A stretch of 64,000 nt of DNA, taken from NCBI RefSeq assembly GCF_040869045.1, contig NC_090323.1:267348392-267412391 (forward strand). Direction: 5' to 3'. Position 1 is the stretch's first letter. Each line of letters begins with the position of its first letter. The notes under the pieces are model-generated. The model worked only from the letters and a program-made list of their open reading frames with translations, searched no databases and was not told the origin of the DNA. Positions 31,437-41,567 of this stretch are shown here, in pieces. The position numbers and the translations under genes were made by a program. Origin of the DNA: Eurosta solidaginis. Taxonomy: Eukaryota > Arthropoda > Insecta > Diptera > Tephritidae.

Positions 31437-31735
31437 AATTCGTAAGAGGCGACTAAAATACCAAATAGATTCAAGGGGTTGTGTAGCGCAAACATTTCGA
31501 GGGGTTGCCAGTGTAATATATAGCTTCTCTAACCCAATTGTCAACCTCACCTATCCGTGGCGAACCCTGTTTCATTAACAGCCGAGGCTCTGGCGACCCC
31601 GATCTCCTCATGGATCTAGGGGGTGGGAGGGCGTTATGGCCTAAAAGGTCGCATGCGGTCATACCAAATCGTTCCCGAGATGGTCGGGTTTGGTACCGAA
31701 GGCTTTCGGGGAGTGTGCTTATCGCTACAATAACA
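31437..31735 (+). mobile_element. SINE with (CAA)n tail, plus-strand copy
   Basis: Carries AAGAGGCGACTAAAATACC, CCCAATTGTCAACCTCACCT, CGTTCCCGAGATGGTCGGG and ends CTTATCGCTACAATAAC. It is a diverged, internally shortened copy of the SINE that is complete at 53302-53718. It is flanked by two diverged 33-36-bp direct repeats (31405-31440 and 31741-31777, core ATCTTCGAAATTT). Confidence 0.8.
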
Positions 31736-31777
31736 CCTAGTCCTGAGTTAGAATCTTATCTTCGAAATTTCTAATTT

Positions 31778-32447
31778 GGTTCAGTCTTCGGAGTAAATGG
31801 GTTCAAGAATGCTTTTTTGGTTAATTTGGACTTCTGCATAAATGTCTGTTTTTTTATGTTGAGTATTAAGTATTAATAAGCATAGCATAGATAAAAAATT
31901 ACCTAAAAATCAGTTCTCCACATCTTTAAGCGCAAATATCGCGAAAACTAGAGGGAATCAGAAATTTCGAAGAGATTCGAACTAGTTGGGGAAAATTCTA
32001 TCATGATCGACATAATAATTTGGGCAACAACAGTTGTTACTCTTTGTAATTCATCACGTATGTTGAGTGGACTTTGGCTGCTTTATAAAAATGAAAGTCA
32101 CTGATCTCTTAAATTTAACTAATCTAATGGTGAAAAGATTCAATGGTTTAGTAGGAAATATATAATTTACCTAATTTTGTTGATTTCTTTATTAGACTCT
32201 TAGACAATTTTTAGTTGTTAGTTAGATTAGCTGTATTATTTTTACATTATTTGATTGAAATATTTTTTAAATAAACTGTTTATATTTTATTTAAATATTC
32301 AAGTGTAATTTAATCAATGAATGTGTTTATTTACGCCCACCCATTTAATTCTTTCAATTTCAAATTTTATTGCAGGTATTTAGGTTAATTTGCCGATATA
32401 AAATTGAAGCTAAAACTTTGCAATTCAAAAAAATAATAATTAACAAT
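31778..32447. other. Unassigned AT-rich DNA
   Basis: No open frame of note and no recognised repeat ends. Confidence 0.45.
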
Positions 32448-32654
32448 AGGGGTCGACATTTAATACTCCTCCAATAATGTCGAGAGGTGTCAAAAGACGC
32501 GTCTTGTCCTCGGTAACGTTGTTTTTGCGAAAAAAGTTGTGTTTTGCGCTGATATAATATGCATCTCCAAACCGCGTTTTCGTTATTGATACAAGGGTGA
32601 AGTCTTTTGACACTCCTCCCGACATTTTTGAACGTGTATTAACAGTCAACTCCT
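32448..32654. repeat. MITE, copy 2 (short)
   Basis: A 207-bp derivative with ends AGGGGTCGAC and, read from the right, AGGAGTTGAC. The inner TIR is AATAATGTCGAGAGGTGTCA followed by AAAGACGCGTC. The internal region is shorter than in copies 1 and 3 and largely unrelated. Confidence 0.75.
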
Positions 32655-32705
32655 GATGTAATTACCAAAAAAAATACCTTTCTGAAAAAATGTAAATAGC
32701 TTTTC

Positions 32706-33195
32706 GGTAATTCTTTACGACAGCATGACACTGCTAATACGCGTAAAAAAATATCAAGAGAGGTGTCAACAGACGCGTATTAATCTCGAGAACAATAATC
32801 CGAACACGGAAAAGAAACATTTTATTTCTGTCGGGAGATATTTGTAGTTGAAGTTGGCGATTTTCATGTGGTTGTTGTAATGGTACCAAAAAAAAAAATT
32901 GTGAACGCAGGACATGACCGTGGTGGTAGCCACGGTTATACCACACACCCGGACTTGGTAAGGCGTAGCCCAGGATTATTTTTTATAATTGCGGCCGAAG
33001 GCCGCCAACACAGAAAGGTGTTCTGCGCAAAAATACTATGGATACCACCCCTGGTTTCGGATGTACCCGTGGGTCTTTTTTCGGTTTTTCGTTAATATCT
33101 TTTGAACGAGTTAAAATTCAAGACGCGTCGTTTGATACCTCCCTCGATATTCTTGGACGCGTATTAGCAGTGTCATGCTGTCGTAAAGAATTACC
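32706..33195. repeat. MITE, copy 3 (outer arm CGACAGCATGACA)
   Basis: A 490-bp element whose inverted ends begin GGTAATTCTTTACGACAGCA, continue TGACACTGCTAATACGCG, and then the inner repeat shared with copy 1. The centre again has GGCGGCC-like DNA (GGCCGAAGGCCGCC). It lies about 100 bp downstream of the Pfdn2 stop codon. Confidence 0.82.
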
Positions 33196-33298
33196 AGCTT
33201 CTCTATCAATCAGTTGCAATTAACATATGGACGCGCTTTTTAGGCATAGATCTCGTCCCTTCCGACCGCATCAGGCATACATACATTTTATTATTTCT

Positions 33299-33800
33299 TC
33301 AATTCGACACTAAAACATTTCGATTTTCCGATTTTTTATCTTCCTCTTCACTTTTTGTTGTTTCGTTGGACATAGATTCGCCGCGTATCTTAATATTATG
33401 TTCCTCTTTGAACTTATTGATCTGTTGTCCTTTAGCGGTGAGGTCTTCATTAACGCGCGTAATTGTTTTTTCGATGAAGTCTTTGTTTTCAATCAATTGC
33501 GGCAAGACATCCTTCACGGTTCGCTCCGCTAACACGCCACCAATAAGTCGAAAGCATTTTCTTTCTGGGTCCACTGTTTTCAGAGTTTCTATCACAGTTC
33601 TAGACGATATCAATAAATTGTTGAATTGATTTAAAACGAAACCATTTGAGGTTATGTTTTCATACATACTTGTGTTCCTTTAGATCCATTTCCAGCGTAT
33701 TTAAATTGTTTACAAGGTTTCTTTGTTCATTTCTGAGCTGTTGGAATTCCCCTATAATCTTCTCGTTCAATTTGGCTTCTTTTGCTTGATCACCAGCCAT
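33299..33800 (-). CDS. Pfdn2: Prefoldin subunit 2 (two exons)
   Basis: Exon 1 is 33800-33670 and exon 2 is 33599-33299, with a 70-bp intron (GT at 33669-33668, AG at 33601-33600). The joined frame is 143 residues plus stop, the normal length for this family. It begins MAGDQAKEAKLNEKIIGEF; the splice joins EMDLKEHK to TVIETL, and the conserved DPERKCFRLIGGVLAERTV and NKFKEEHNIKIRGE motifs follow. Prefoldin is the cytosolic hexameric chaperone that hands nascent actin and tubulin to CCT; subunit 2 is a beta-type subunit with two coiled-coil arms around a beta hairpin. A minus-strand AATAAA lies near 33290. No damage is visible. Confidence 0.96.
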
Positions 33801-33985
33801 TGTATTCTGCGAATTTCTTAACAGATGTAAGGAAAACAGTAAATTTATCGGCTAATTTGCGTCTGCGAGCGATTACCAATTTCAGAAAGACATTTTGACA
33901 ACTGTCAATTCGCTGATCAGTGTTTAAGGGTTGTACTTTTATTAAGTACTATTTGAAATCATTCTTGGTCCTCGTGACGACAGTT
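33801..33985. other. Pfdn2 5' flank
   Basis: About 185 bp between the Pfdn2 start codon and a MITE. It presumably holds the promoter and 5' UTR, but no TATA box is evident. Confidence 0.4.
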
Positions 33986-33988
33986 TAA

Positions 33989-34650
33989 AGGGCCAATTAA
34001 TGGTGACGTATCCATAACCAGATAAAACAGCTGATCGAAACAACCTTATGGAAATTAACGTAATCGATTAATGGTGCCATACCATAACCAACCAGTTGGT
34101 TTTTGGTTTTTCGCCATATCCATAACCTAAAGATATTTGAGTTGGTGAATTTATTAACTTTTTGTATATTTTAATTATTGTTTTGGATACGTTTTAACTA
34201 AGACTTATTGTTGGCGGAATATATTCGTAATTTTGTGCCTTTTTCCAATTTTTATGAAAATGTCAGCTGTTTAAAGTTATGGCACCATTAATCGATCACA
34301 ATGGAGATGGTTATGGATATGGGTATGGTTACGACTATGGCATTAGGGTTAAGGAAGTTTAACGGGCCCTTAATTGATTTTTGGTTTTTCGGCAAATCCA
34401 TAACCTAAAAATATTTGAGTTGGCGAATTTATTAACTTTTTGTATATTTTGTTTATTTTTTTTTGATACGTTTTTACTAAGAGACTTATTGTTTGGAAAA
34501 TATGTTTGTAAATTTTTGGTTTTCCCCATTTTTATGAAAATGTCAGATGTTTAAGGTTATGGCACCATTAATCGATCACAATATAGATTGTTATGGATAT
34601 GAGTATGGTTGCGACTACGGCGTTAGGGTTTAGGAAGTTTAATTGGCCCT
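33989..34650. repeat. Dimeric Harbinger-like MITE with TAA duplication
   Basis: TAA at 33986-33988 and 34651-34653 flank inverted ends AGGGCCAATTAA. An internal end (ACGGGCCCTTAA) at about 34362-34373 separates a full sub-copy (33989-34370) from a second sub-copy lacking its first 120 bp or so (34371-34650). Both share the GGTTTTTGGTTTTTCG and GTTATGGCACCATTAATCGA phrases. A third copy is at 35447-35844. TWA duplications suit PIF/Harbinger. Non-coding. Confidence 0.8.
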
Positions 34651-34653
34651 TAA

Positions 34654-34865
34654 AGGCTTTTATTTGGAAATGCCCTCCAAAAATCGTTGGATCATGTCGT
34701 CCACTTGTGTCATACTGGAGTACTCCATGGAATACTCTGATGTAATGCTGAGCTTGATTATATGGTCCAGTCCTAGGACATCGCAATGTTAATTGGACCA
34801 TATTTTTTGTATGAATTGTGGTTAATTTGGGAGCACTCGCTTGGTCCATAGCGAAGACTCCATAT
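34654..34865. other. Unassigned DNA
   Basis: Contains short inverted bits (ACTGGAGTACTCCATGGAATAC). No gene recognised in either strand. Confidence 0.4.
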
Positions 34866-35011
34866 GTGACCCGGTCTATGAAAAGGTGGCTTATGACTCA
34901 AAAAAGAAATTGCGAGATACAGCTGTTAAAAATAAACAATGCATTTCTTCAGTTTCTTAGTAGTAGTAATTTTTTTTGAGCCATTAGCTACCTTTTCATA
35001 GACCGGGTCAC
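34866..35011. repeat. MITE with GTGACCCGG ends, copy 1
   Basis: A 146-bp palindromic element with ends GTGACCCGGTCTATGAAAAG and the reverse complement. The right arm carries a few changes. A second copy lies at 38129-38272 and a fragment at 8645-8672. Confidence 0.85.
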
Positions 35012-35443
35012 TTATATGCATGCATGGAGTACTCGCGATTTTTGCAGGGTGGGTCAAATGCCATTCGTTATCTTCTGAATGTCTGTTCATTTCCTTTCAA
35101 CAAGTACCTGATGAAGACCCATCAGCTATATCTCATATAACTGTTCTTTTATGATAATCCTAGGATTATAGTCAAAGAGGATAGGGATAAAAGAACAACC
35201 CTGCTAGGCAGCTGCCAGTCATTTGAGGCATCAAATGACAGATATGGCTGATGGAAATTTACATCATAGCGTAACGCAAAATTTCTTTCAGGTTGTTCGC
35301 AGCGACATGACAAACCTGATCTAAACAGTTCCTATACGTGTATGTATTAGTGATGTCAAAAATTCTGTTAATGGGTTGAAGTTTCCCTCAGCCCTGTCTA
35401 GCAGGGAAGTCATCAGCTGCTTTCCAGATACCACCTTATGTTT
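35012..35443. other. Unassigned DNA
   Basis: Contains a small inverted pair, TTCTTTTATGATAATCC against GGATAGGGATAAAAGAAC, around 35140-35200. No coding sequence. Confidence 0.4.
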
Positions 35444-35446
35444 AAG

Positions 35447-35844
35447 GGCCAATTAATGGTGACTTATCCTTAACCAGATAAAACGAACCAACCTTTTGGA
35501 AATCAATTTAATCGATTAATGGTGCCATACCATAACGCTAACGCCATAACCATACCATAGCGAACCAATTGGTTTTTGGTTTTTCGCCATATCCATAACT
35601 TAAAAATATTTGAGTTGGAGAATTTATTAACTTTTTGCAGATTTTATTTATTGTTTTGGACACGCTTTGACTAAGAGACTTATTTTTTGTGGAATATATT
35701 TGTAATGTTTTGCGTTTTCTTCTTTTTTATGAAATTTTCACGATTTTTAGGTCAAGGCACCAATAACTGATGCCAATTTGATATGGATAAGTAAAAATAT
35801 GGTTACGACTATGGCGTTAGGGTTAAGGAAGTTTAGCTGGCCCT
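35447..35844. repeat. Harbinger-like MITE, single copy with TTA duplication
   Basis: TTA at 35444-35446 and 35845-35847 flank AGGGCCAATTAA on the left and AGGGCCAGCTAA read from the right. The interior matches the dimer at 33989-34650. Length 398 bp, which is the monomer size of the family. Confidence 0.82.
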
Positions 35845-35847
35845 TTA

Positions 35848-36264
35848 ATTCGCCTTGATTATGGCTTAAGCCGGAGTCATTGGTGCCGTATGTCGTATCG
35901 CTGTATCCGTATCCCTGACGTAATCAGCTGTTTATCGTTACGACCGTAAACCAAAACCCAATTGGTTGGCTACGATACGGTTACGACCTTAGCGGCACCA
36001 AAAATCGATTGCATTGATTCTCATAAGGTTGGTCGAACCAGCTGTTATAAGGTTACCGATACGGTTACCGATAAAGCACCAATAGTTACGTTCCATTGAG
36101 ACTTGAGCGAGATACGGATAGAAATTTAACATGCAAATGCAACAACAACGTTGTGATCCTGATATTTATCTGGTTCAATTTCTGATCCGTATAGCAGTTC
36201 TGTTCGTTTCGTTTTCTGTAGTAGATTTTTTGACAGCTAACCACTTTTGAGTTGGTAGCACTCA
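35848..36264. other. Unassigned repeat-like DNA
   Basis: Weak inverted phrases (ATTGGTGCCG, GGTTACCGATAAAGCACCAAT) suggest a diverged MITE between 35870 and 36090, but the ends cannot be fixed. Confidence 0.35.
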
Positions 36265-36521
36265 TGGCTCAACCAAATGGTTGGCTCATCCCTACAGCAA
36301 TAACATACCTTTGTTCACATTGCCAAAATTAGCGTGATGGTGTTAGACGAATGGAATGGAATGAAAACATAAAACTTAGCAGCATTTGTAAGTAGTAAGA
36401 AAATGTTGTAAATTCGTTGGTTTCTTTTTAAGTTTGCCATCTCCTTCTGACAATCCCTACTCCAGTGAAATGAAAAAAATAAAATCAGCTGGTGAGATGA
36501 GCCAGCCATATAGTTGAGCCA
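36265..36521. repeat. MITE with TGGCTCAAC ends, copy 1
   Basis: Inverted ends TGGCTCAACCAAATGGTTGG and, read from the right, TGGCTCAACTATATGGCTGG. The interior is shared, in opposite orientation, with 54857-55107. Non-coding. Confidence 0.75.
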
Positions 36522-36893
36522 CTGTAGCACCGAACTAAATACGTGTACATTTGTGTATACATAAAAGATCTCGCCATATTTAAAAGCAAGAACACTGAAA
36601 GAGTAAACAACTTGAAGATGATGTAAGGAAAATAAACAGTTTGCTTACGTGCGAAACTATTTAAATGGTAATAATTCTATCAGTATCTTAAAATTTTGTG
36701 TACGTTTCTTCTTATTTTCTACAAAACAGATGTTTTATATTAGTGCTGCCAGCTCTCATAAAGTTGATCTAGATCGTTCCAATGAGATTTGAGCCAGAGC
36801 CAGAGCTCGATAAACCAATGGAACGGCCCTAATGTCTCCAGCTTAAGAGTGACTTAGCAGCACTGGAAGTCGCCGCAAAATGGGTGTGTGCCC
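36522..36893. other. Unassigned DNA
   Basis: No gene or defined repeat recognised. Confidence 0.4.
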
Positions 36894-37766
36894 TAGAGCT
36901 GGATTCGATTCGATTTTTTAATAATTGATTTTTTCGATTCTAGAAAAAAATCAATTTAATCGATTAAATCGAACCAAACAGAGTTTATTTAAATTTTGCT
37001 TATTCTTTGTTACAGTGTATTTAACTATTTACACAATTTTTCCCGACAAACAAAGCTGGACAGTTTCTCTCTCGTTTCGTTGCCTGCCGACAAAATTGGA
37101 AGCATCAAGGAATGCCACATAGGTCTTCACTTGATCCTTTCATCGGAGTGAGATAATTAGTATAGTCTTTACCGAAATGTCATACTTTTTGCGTCCTTTT
37201 GAATCTTTTATTTCAAAATGTAGGGAAACCAACCTTGGAAACATTAACCAATACACTTTTTTCTTTAATACTTATTATTACAATATGTATAATGTTGTCG
37301 TTTCGTTTAAGGCATTTGAATCGATCAGCGTCATATAAAAAGGAAGTACTTATTATATACCTATAGTAACATGTTCTCAGTAAACGTTTTGCAGCTTTTT
37401 AATCAATGAGTTATACGGAACTTTCAATTGACAACATACGGAAATTTGTGTCATGGTTTGTGTAGTTTCAGTTAAAAACTTGAAGGAAGTATTTTCTTAG
37501 CTTATTGAAAATAAAAAGGAAAAAGGAATTTAATTGACGAAATTTCATAAAAATTGCCACTTCTGTTTTCGTGTTTGCTGCTATGTCATAAAAAGTATTG
37601 ATTTTATAAATTTGTTAAAAGTGTGTTTCTTAATCTTACTCGCGAAGGCAAAACGTACCGAGGATCCAACCATTGTGTAAAAGTCCTGAATCCGTTATCT
37701 TCGACAATCCTAAAGGGTTGGCAATCATTCTAATCAAAGCACAATCCAGTTGTTTTTTTCGCTCAT

Positions 37767-38060
37767 CTACAGACTGAGATTTCTTATGTTGTTGTTATTA
37801 GGTTCAAAAAAGAATTCTATAGGAGCTGTTGATGAAGACATTTCCATCAACGTTGGATGTGACCGCTTCAAGTGATTTAACAAATTGGTCGTATTTCCAC
37901 GCGTTTTATTTTTCGCACGATTTGTATTTCGCAGAATCGCCCTGCACTTGACTAAAGTACTTCCAGACAACATATCTGCGAATCTTTGGATCACTTATAA
38001 GATTCAATTCCCTTTCAGGGTCACTTTCAATTGGCTTACTAGAATCTAAAAATGTGGTAT
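37767..38060 (-). pseudogene. hAT transposase BED-finger relic
   Basis: In two frames the minus strand reads SDPKIRRYVVWKYF and, after a frame change, NTTNLLNHLKRSHPTL. This is the BED finger layout: an aromatic-rich start, a CX2C pair that is here damaged (K-Y-K-S-C), then HX4-5H. The frame break and lost cysteine mean no functional protein. Confidence 0.75.
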
Positions 38061-38128
38061 TCATTAGTTTTCATTTCGTACTGAAACAATATCACACCAC
38101 AAAATAGATAAACACATGTTCAATATAT

Positions 38129-38272
38129 GTGACCCGGCAAATGAAAAGGTGGCTTATGACTCAAAAAAAAGTTTCCACTTTTTTTCTGATTTCAATAGTT
38201 TTTTCGTCTTATTAGCTGTTTCTCGCAATTTCTTTTTTGGGTCATAAGCCACCTTTTCATGGGCCGGGTAAC
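38129..38272. repeat. MITE with GTGACCCGG ends, copy 2
   Basis: A 144-bp palindrome with GTGACCCGGCAAATGAAAAG on the left and GTTACCCGGCCCATGAAAAG read from the right. The interior matches 34866-35011 (GGTGGCTTATGAC). Confidence 0.85.
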
Positions 38273-38376
38273 ATATTGCTTGCCAGTAGTGCACAGAAAT
38301 TTCTTCATCTTTCTCCTGTCTCTCGAAGCCACCAACACAATAAAGCTAAATTTATAAAAACAAAAATTACAGAATA

Positions 38377-38777
38377 GCCGTGTTTTTTTTTAAACGTAAA
38401 CGACTATACGCTTAAACTTTATATGGACTGCTAAGCGACAAAATTTAAATACACCTCCGAAATTGCTGCGCATAAAATTTGTCCTACTAACTACTACTTT
38501 CAATACGGATTATACTCAGATGTAACTGAAATATGTGTCTTTGTTTCACCCTCTACACTAATTCTATGTATTCTATGTGTGTCCACAATTCATCGCAACT
38601 GATTTAGCTATATGTTATACCATATGGCCATCAGAGGGTTGTGTCTCCGCTTTTCGGTACACCCTGTGGCTGTAGCTAGTTATTTAACCACTACCGTTAG
38701 ATGGGTCTCCTAAGCATTATCTAAGCGAGGATAGCGTTTTTTTCACGCGCAAACGTAAACGTATACAAAAACACGGC
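38377..38777. repeat. MITE with GCCGTGTTTTT ends and TA duplication
   Basis: TA at 38375-38376 and 38778-38779 flank ends GCCGTGTTTTT, followed by AAACGTAAACG on the left and, read from the right, by GTATACGTTTACGTTTG. Length 401 bp, non-coding. Confidence 0.78.
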
Positions 38778-38999
38778 TAATATGTATTTCCCAAAGCGGT
38801 CCGTAAAGTATATAGTGATGAAAACTTCGATGCTTAAAGAATCGAACGATTTAAAAAAAATCGATTCTACATTTCTAAAAAAAAAGATCGATTAAAAATC
38901 GAATCGAAATCCAGCTCTACCATCCAGTGCTATCTTGTCACCGCATATTTATTAGCATTTCGTAAATTTCATATAAATCAAAAGACAATCAATTGGAAT

Positions 39000-39330
39000 A
39001 TGTTGCAAAATATAATTGATTTCTGCAACTATTGGTGGTTTCGATATTTAATGGTCACCGAACTGTATATGGTCGAGAAATGGGAACGCGTTACTATACG
39101 TAAGTTGTATTTTGACTTAATACACAAATTAAAACACCTAAATACTAAATATCTTTCAATCCCTTTATTTATCCCACACTTAAATAAATTAAACAGATGT
39201 AATGTTTGGAATACTGTTTTGCCTCTTCTGGTACTTCAATTATTCAGTACTTTTATCCTTCACTGGTAGTTTACTCGGAATAACGCCGATCTCTAGTATT
39301 GAAGATCAACAAAATAATAAAATCGTATAA
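39000..39330 (+). CDS. ghi: Serine palmitoyltransferase small subunit (two exons)
   Basis: Exon 1 is 39000-39099 and exon 2 is 39197-39330, with a 97-bp intron (GTAAGT at 39100, ACAG ending 39196). The joined frame is 77 residues. The N-terminus has the family signature YWWFRYLMVTELYMVEKWER, comparable to the ...YLLVTALYMLEPWER region of human SPTSSA, followed by one hydrophobic segment (about residues 36-55) and a short polar tail ending NNKIV. Human members are 71-76 residues. The protein activates the SPTLC1/SPTLC2 enzyme that starts sphingolipid synthesis at the ER. The symbol follows Drosophila ghiberti and is from memory. The hAT end lies only 80 bp upstream. Confidence 0.88.
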
Positions 39331-40329
39331 CCACAGTTGGTAAAAAGTTCATGGTGTTTAAATGTATGTATGACTAATAGCGATGATAAGCTAATTATAG
39401 TTGAATTAAAACTAACTTAAGAGAACAAGAGAAAACATGTATCTATTATCTATTGCCCATTGCCAAACAAAAAAAAAAAACAAAAATGTGGCGCGCAAAA
39501 AATCATTTCACATTGCATTGATTCGAAAGGGCTCTAATCATTTATTATTGGTTCGACATTTGTAAATGTATGCATATTTATTTATTACATATAAACTATA
39601 AGTAATGGCACCAATATTAGCTTTCTATATAGATATATATATATGTACTTGCTATTGACACAAAGTTGGCTAAAGTGCACAAAGCATTAAACTTGGTTGT
39701 ATTAGACCAGGGGCCCTATTCAGTAGGGGTAATCTATAGAAATTTAGTGACGGTGGGAATATTAGTCTTAATAAATTTTTGTGTAAAGTAACTTTCCATA
39801 CCTCTAGTTTTTTACTGAGGGAGAATAATTTTCCACTGCCGCTGTGATAGTGGAAAATGTTTTCGCTACCACTAAGTTCATGTTTATTTCTAAAGTAAAT
39901 ACTGATAAAACTTTTCAGTTTCTTACGAAACTTCGTAATTAGTAAATAAACTGTTGCATTATAGTTATAGGTGCTTTAGTAGTAATAACTTTCCGCAGTT
40001 CTTTAAAACAAAATATTTAAAATTAAATTGATTTTTGATCGACCAAAAATTACTTAAGAAAAACATACGTATGTACATTTGTAAATGGTAAGCTACCTGG
40101 ACATATATGCATCAATGATACATAGGTTCAGTATATCTGAATGAGCTGCATCCAGATTTATTTAAAAATAGTTTTGCGCGCTACCCCTATGTGCCCAACA
40201 TATTAAGGGTCGGCTTTTATTTCTGCACAAGTACGAAGTCATTTATTGTGGTTGTTGTTGTTGTATTATGATATATTCCCATCGGACAAAATACCAATTT
40301 AGCATGTCTATTTAAGAATATTTTCAAAA
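39331..40329. other. 3' flank and unassigned intergenic DNA
   Basis: Contains the likely 3' UTR of the small-subunit gene (GAATTAAAAC near 39403), short A-runs, and at 39711 GGGGCCCTATTCAGTAGGGG, which resembles the end of the Harbinger elements at 43199 without a matching second end. No gene. Confidence 0.45.
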
Positions 40330-41112
40330 ATTGCGCTTAATCTTCGGCATTAAAGTCTTTGGAGTTTTCGTGGAAGTACACCCACATTTTTCGATGAACC
40401 CTTCCACTTTTTGGCGACTAAAAAATACCAATACCTCTGAGCTAGTCTACAGCAAACTGAGCTACCAGTCTGCTCATAAAATTGATGTAGCATTTAACCA
40501 TGTTACACGTTATGTATTCGGTTTAGCTAGATTTGATCATACATCCAGCTGGAGAGCGCGTCTACTGGGCTGTGAAATCTCCGTTAGCTGAAAGCTAGAA
40601 ACTGCACTTTCCTTTGTCGACTCATCATATATAAAGAGCCAAGTTACCTATATGATATGCAAATTTCCCCCAGGTCTGCTCGAATCAACGAACAAATAGT
40701 ACCAACTTATAACTATTTAACACCTGGACGGCTATTCTTTGTCAATGCTATTCCTCTATGGAACTCTATTTCAGTATCCATTCGCAGTAGTCTAAATAAA
40801 AGCAACTTCAAAAATGTTCTTTATGCGCATTTTAGTTCAAATCATCACATTTCATGAGTTTTCGCCATTAGTATTTATGAGTGTAACCATTAAATGGGGT
40901 AACCCCCCAGTGTAACCATTGTTTTGTTATTGAATTTAATTATTTGTTTATTTTAGATACTTTCTTAATTTACTCCTCTATATTTAATATGATAATTTAG
41001 CCTACATAACCTTCTGTTATTACTTTTTTTATCATTGCTATTTATCTCTTTGTTTTACTATAAAAGATCTTAGATCTTATTGTACTAATACCCTTTTTGC
41101 AATAAATGAATG
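40330..41112 (+). pseudogene. LINE RT C-terminal relic with (TGAA)n tail
   Basis: Two open pieces (40331-40591 and 40657-40857) encode KIDVAFNHVTRYVFGLARFD, then LLGCEISV, and TPGRLFFVNAIPLWNSI with SNFKNVLYAHF, which is the typical C-terminal region of CR1/L2-type LINE reverse transcriptases. A 3' end follows with the tetranucleotide tail (AATGAATGAATGAAATGAA) at 41101-41119. The copy is strongly 5'-truncated. The clade is inferred from the tail type. Confidence 0.72.
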
Positions 41113-41125
41113 AATGAAATGAATT

Positions 41126-41402
41126 TAATACAAGGGGTTGCCAGCGCAATTTATGGTTTCTCCAACCCAATTGTCAACTTCACCTACCCGTAGCGAATCC
41201 TGTTTCTTTAGCAGCCGTGGCTCTGGCGAGGGCGGTATGACCTATAAGGTTTCATGTGGTCATACTAAATTGTTTCGGGAGTCAGGCTAGTATCTTAATG
41301 GTGCTTGTTCAGGAACGTATCGGATCTATTACCGGCAAAGGGCCATCTACATCGATAACACCCCCCAAAACCTTCGGGGAGAGTCTTTATCGCACAACAA
41401 CT
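41126..41402 (+). mobile_element. SINE with (CAA)n tail, 5'-truncated plus-strand copy
   Basis: Starts at CAAGGGGTTGCCAGCGCAAT, includes CCCAATTGTCAACTTCACCT and ends CTTTATCGCACAACAAC. It is the same family as 31437-31735 and 53302-53718, and sits directly after the LINE tail. Confidence 0.8.
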
Positions 41403-41567
41403 AACTAAACTAAAACTTATAACTTGATTTTTAGTAAACTAATGCCGATTAAAATTAGTAGTCCTTGTAAGGGAGTTGAAATAAGATTTGCATGCTTTTC
41501 TTTTTATATAAATTTGGAAAACAACTCTAAAAACGCAAAGGTCATAATATGCCACATATATAGAGAT

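Larger units (their letters stand above)
36894..38919 (-). mobile_element. Dead hAT-like DNA transposon
   Basis: A 2026-bp element with terminal inverted repeats TAGAGCTGGATT(T)CGATTCGA on both ends. A minus-strand BED-type zinc-finger relic at 37767-38060 is characteristic of hAT transposases. Two MITEs (38129-38272 and 38377-38777) are nested within. No clear 8-bp duplication remains. The catalytic domain is not recognisable, so this is a decayed or deletion copy. Confidence 0.75.

Noticed and set aside
36886..38927. 8-bp target duplication for the hAT element
   Set aside because: The flanking octamers GTGTGCCC and CCATCCAG do not match, so the superfamily call rests on the BED finger and end sequence only.
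40331..40857. Host gene encoded by the two plus-strand frames
   Set aside because: Both match the C-terminal region of LINE reverse transcriptases and are followed by a (TGAA)n tail.
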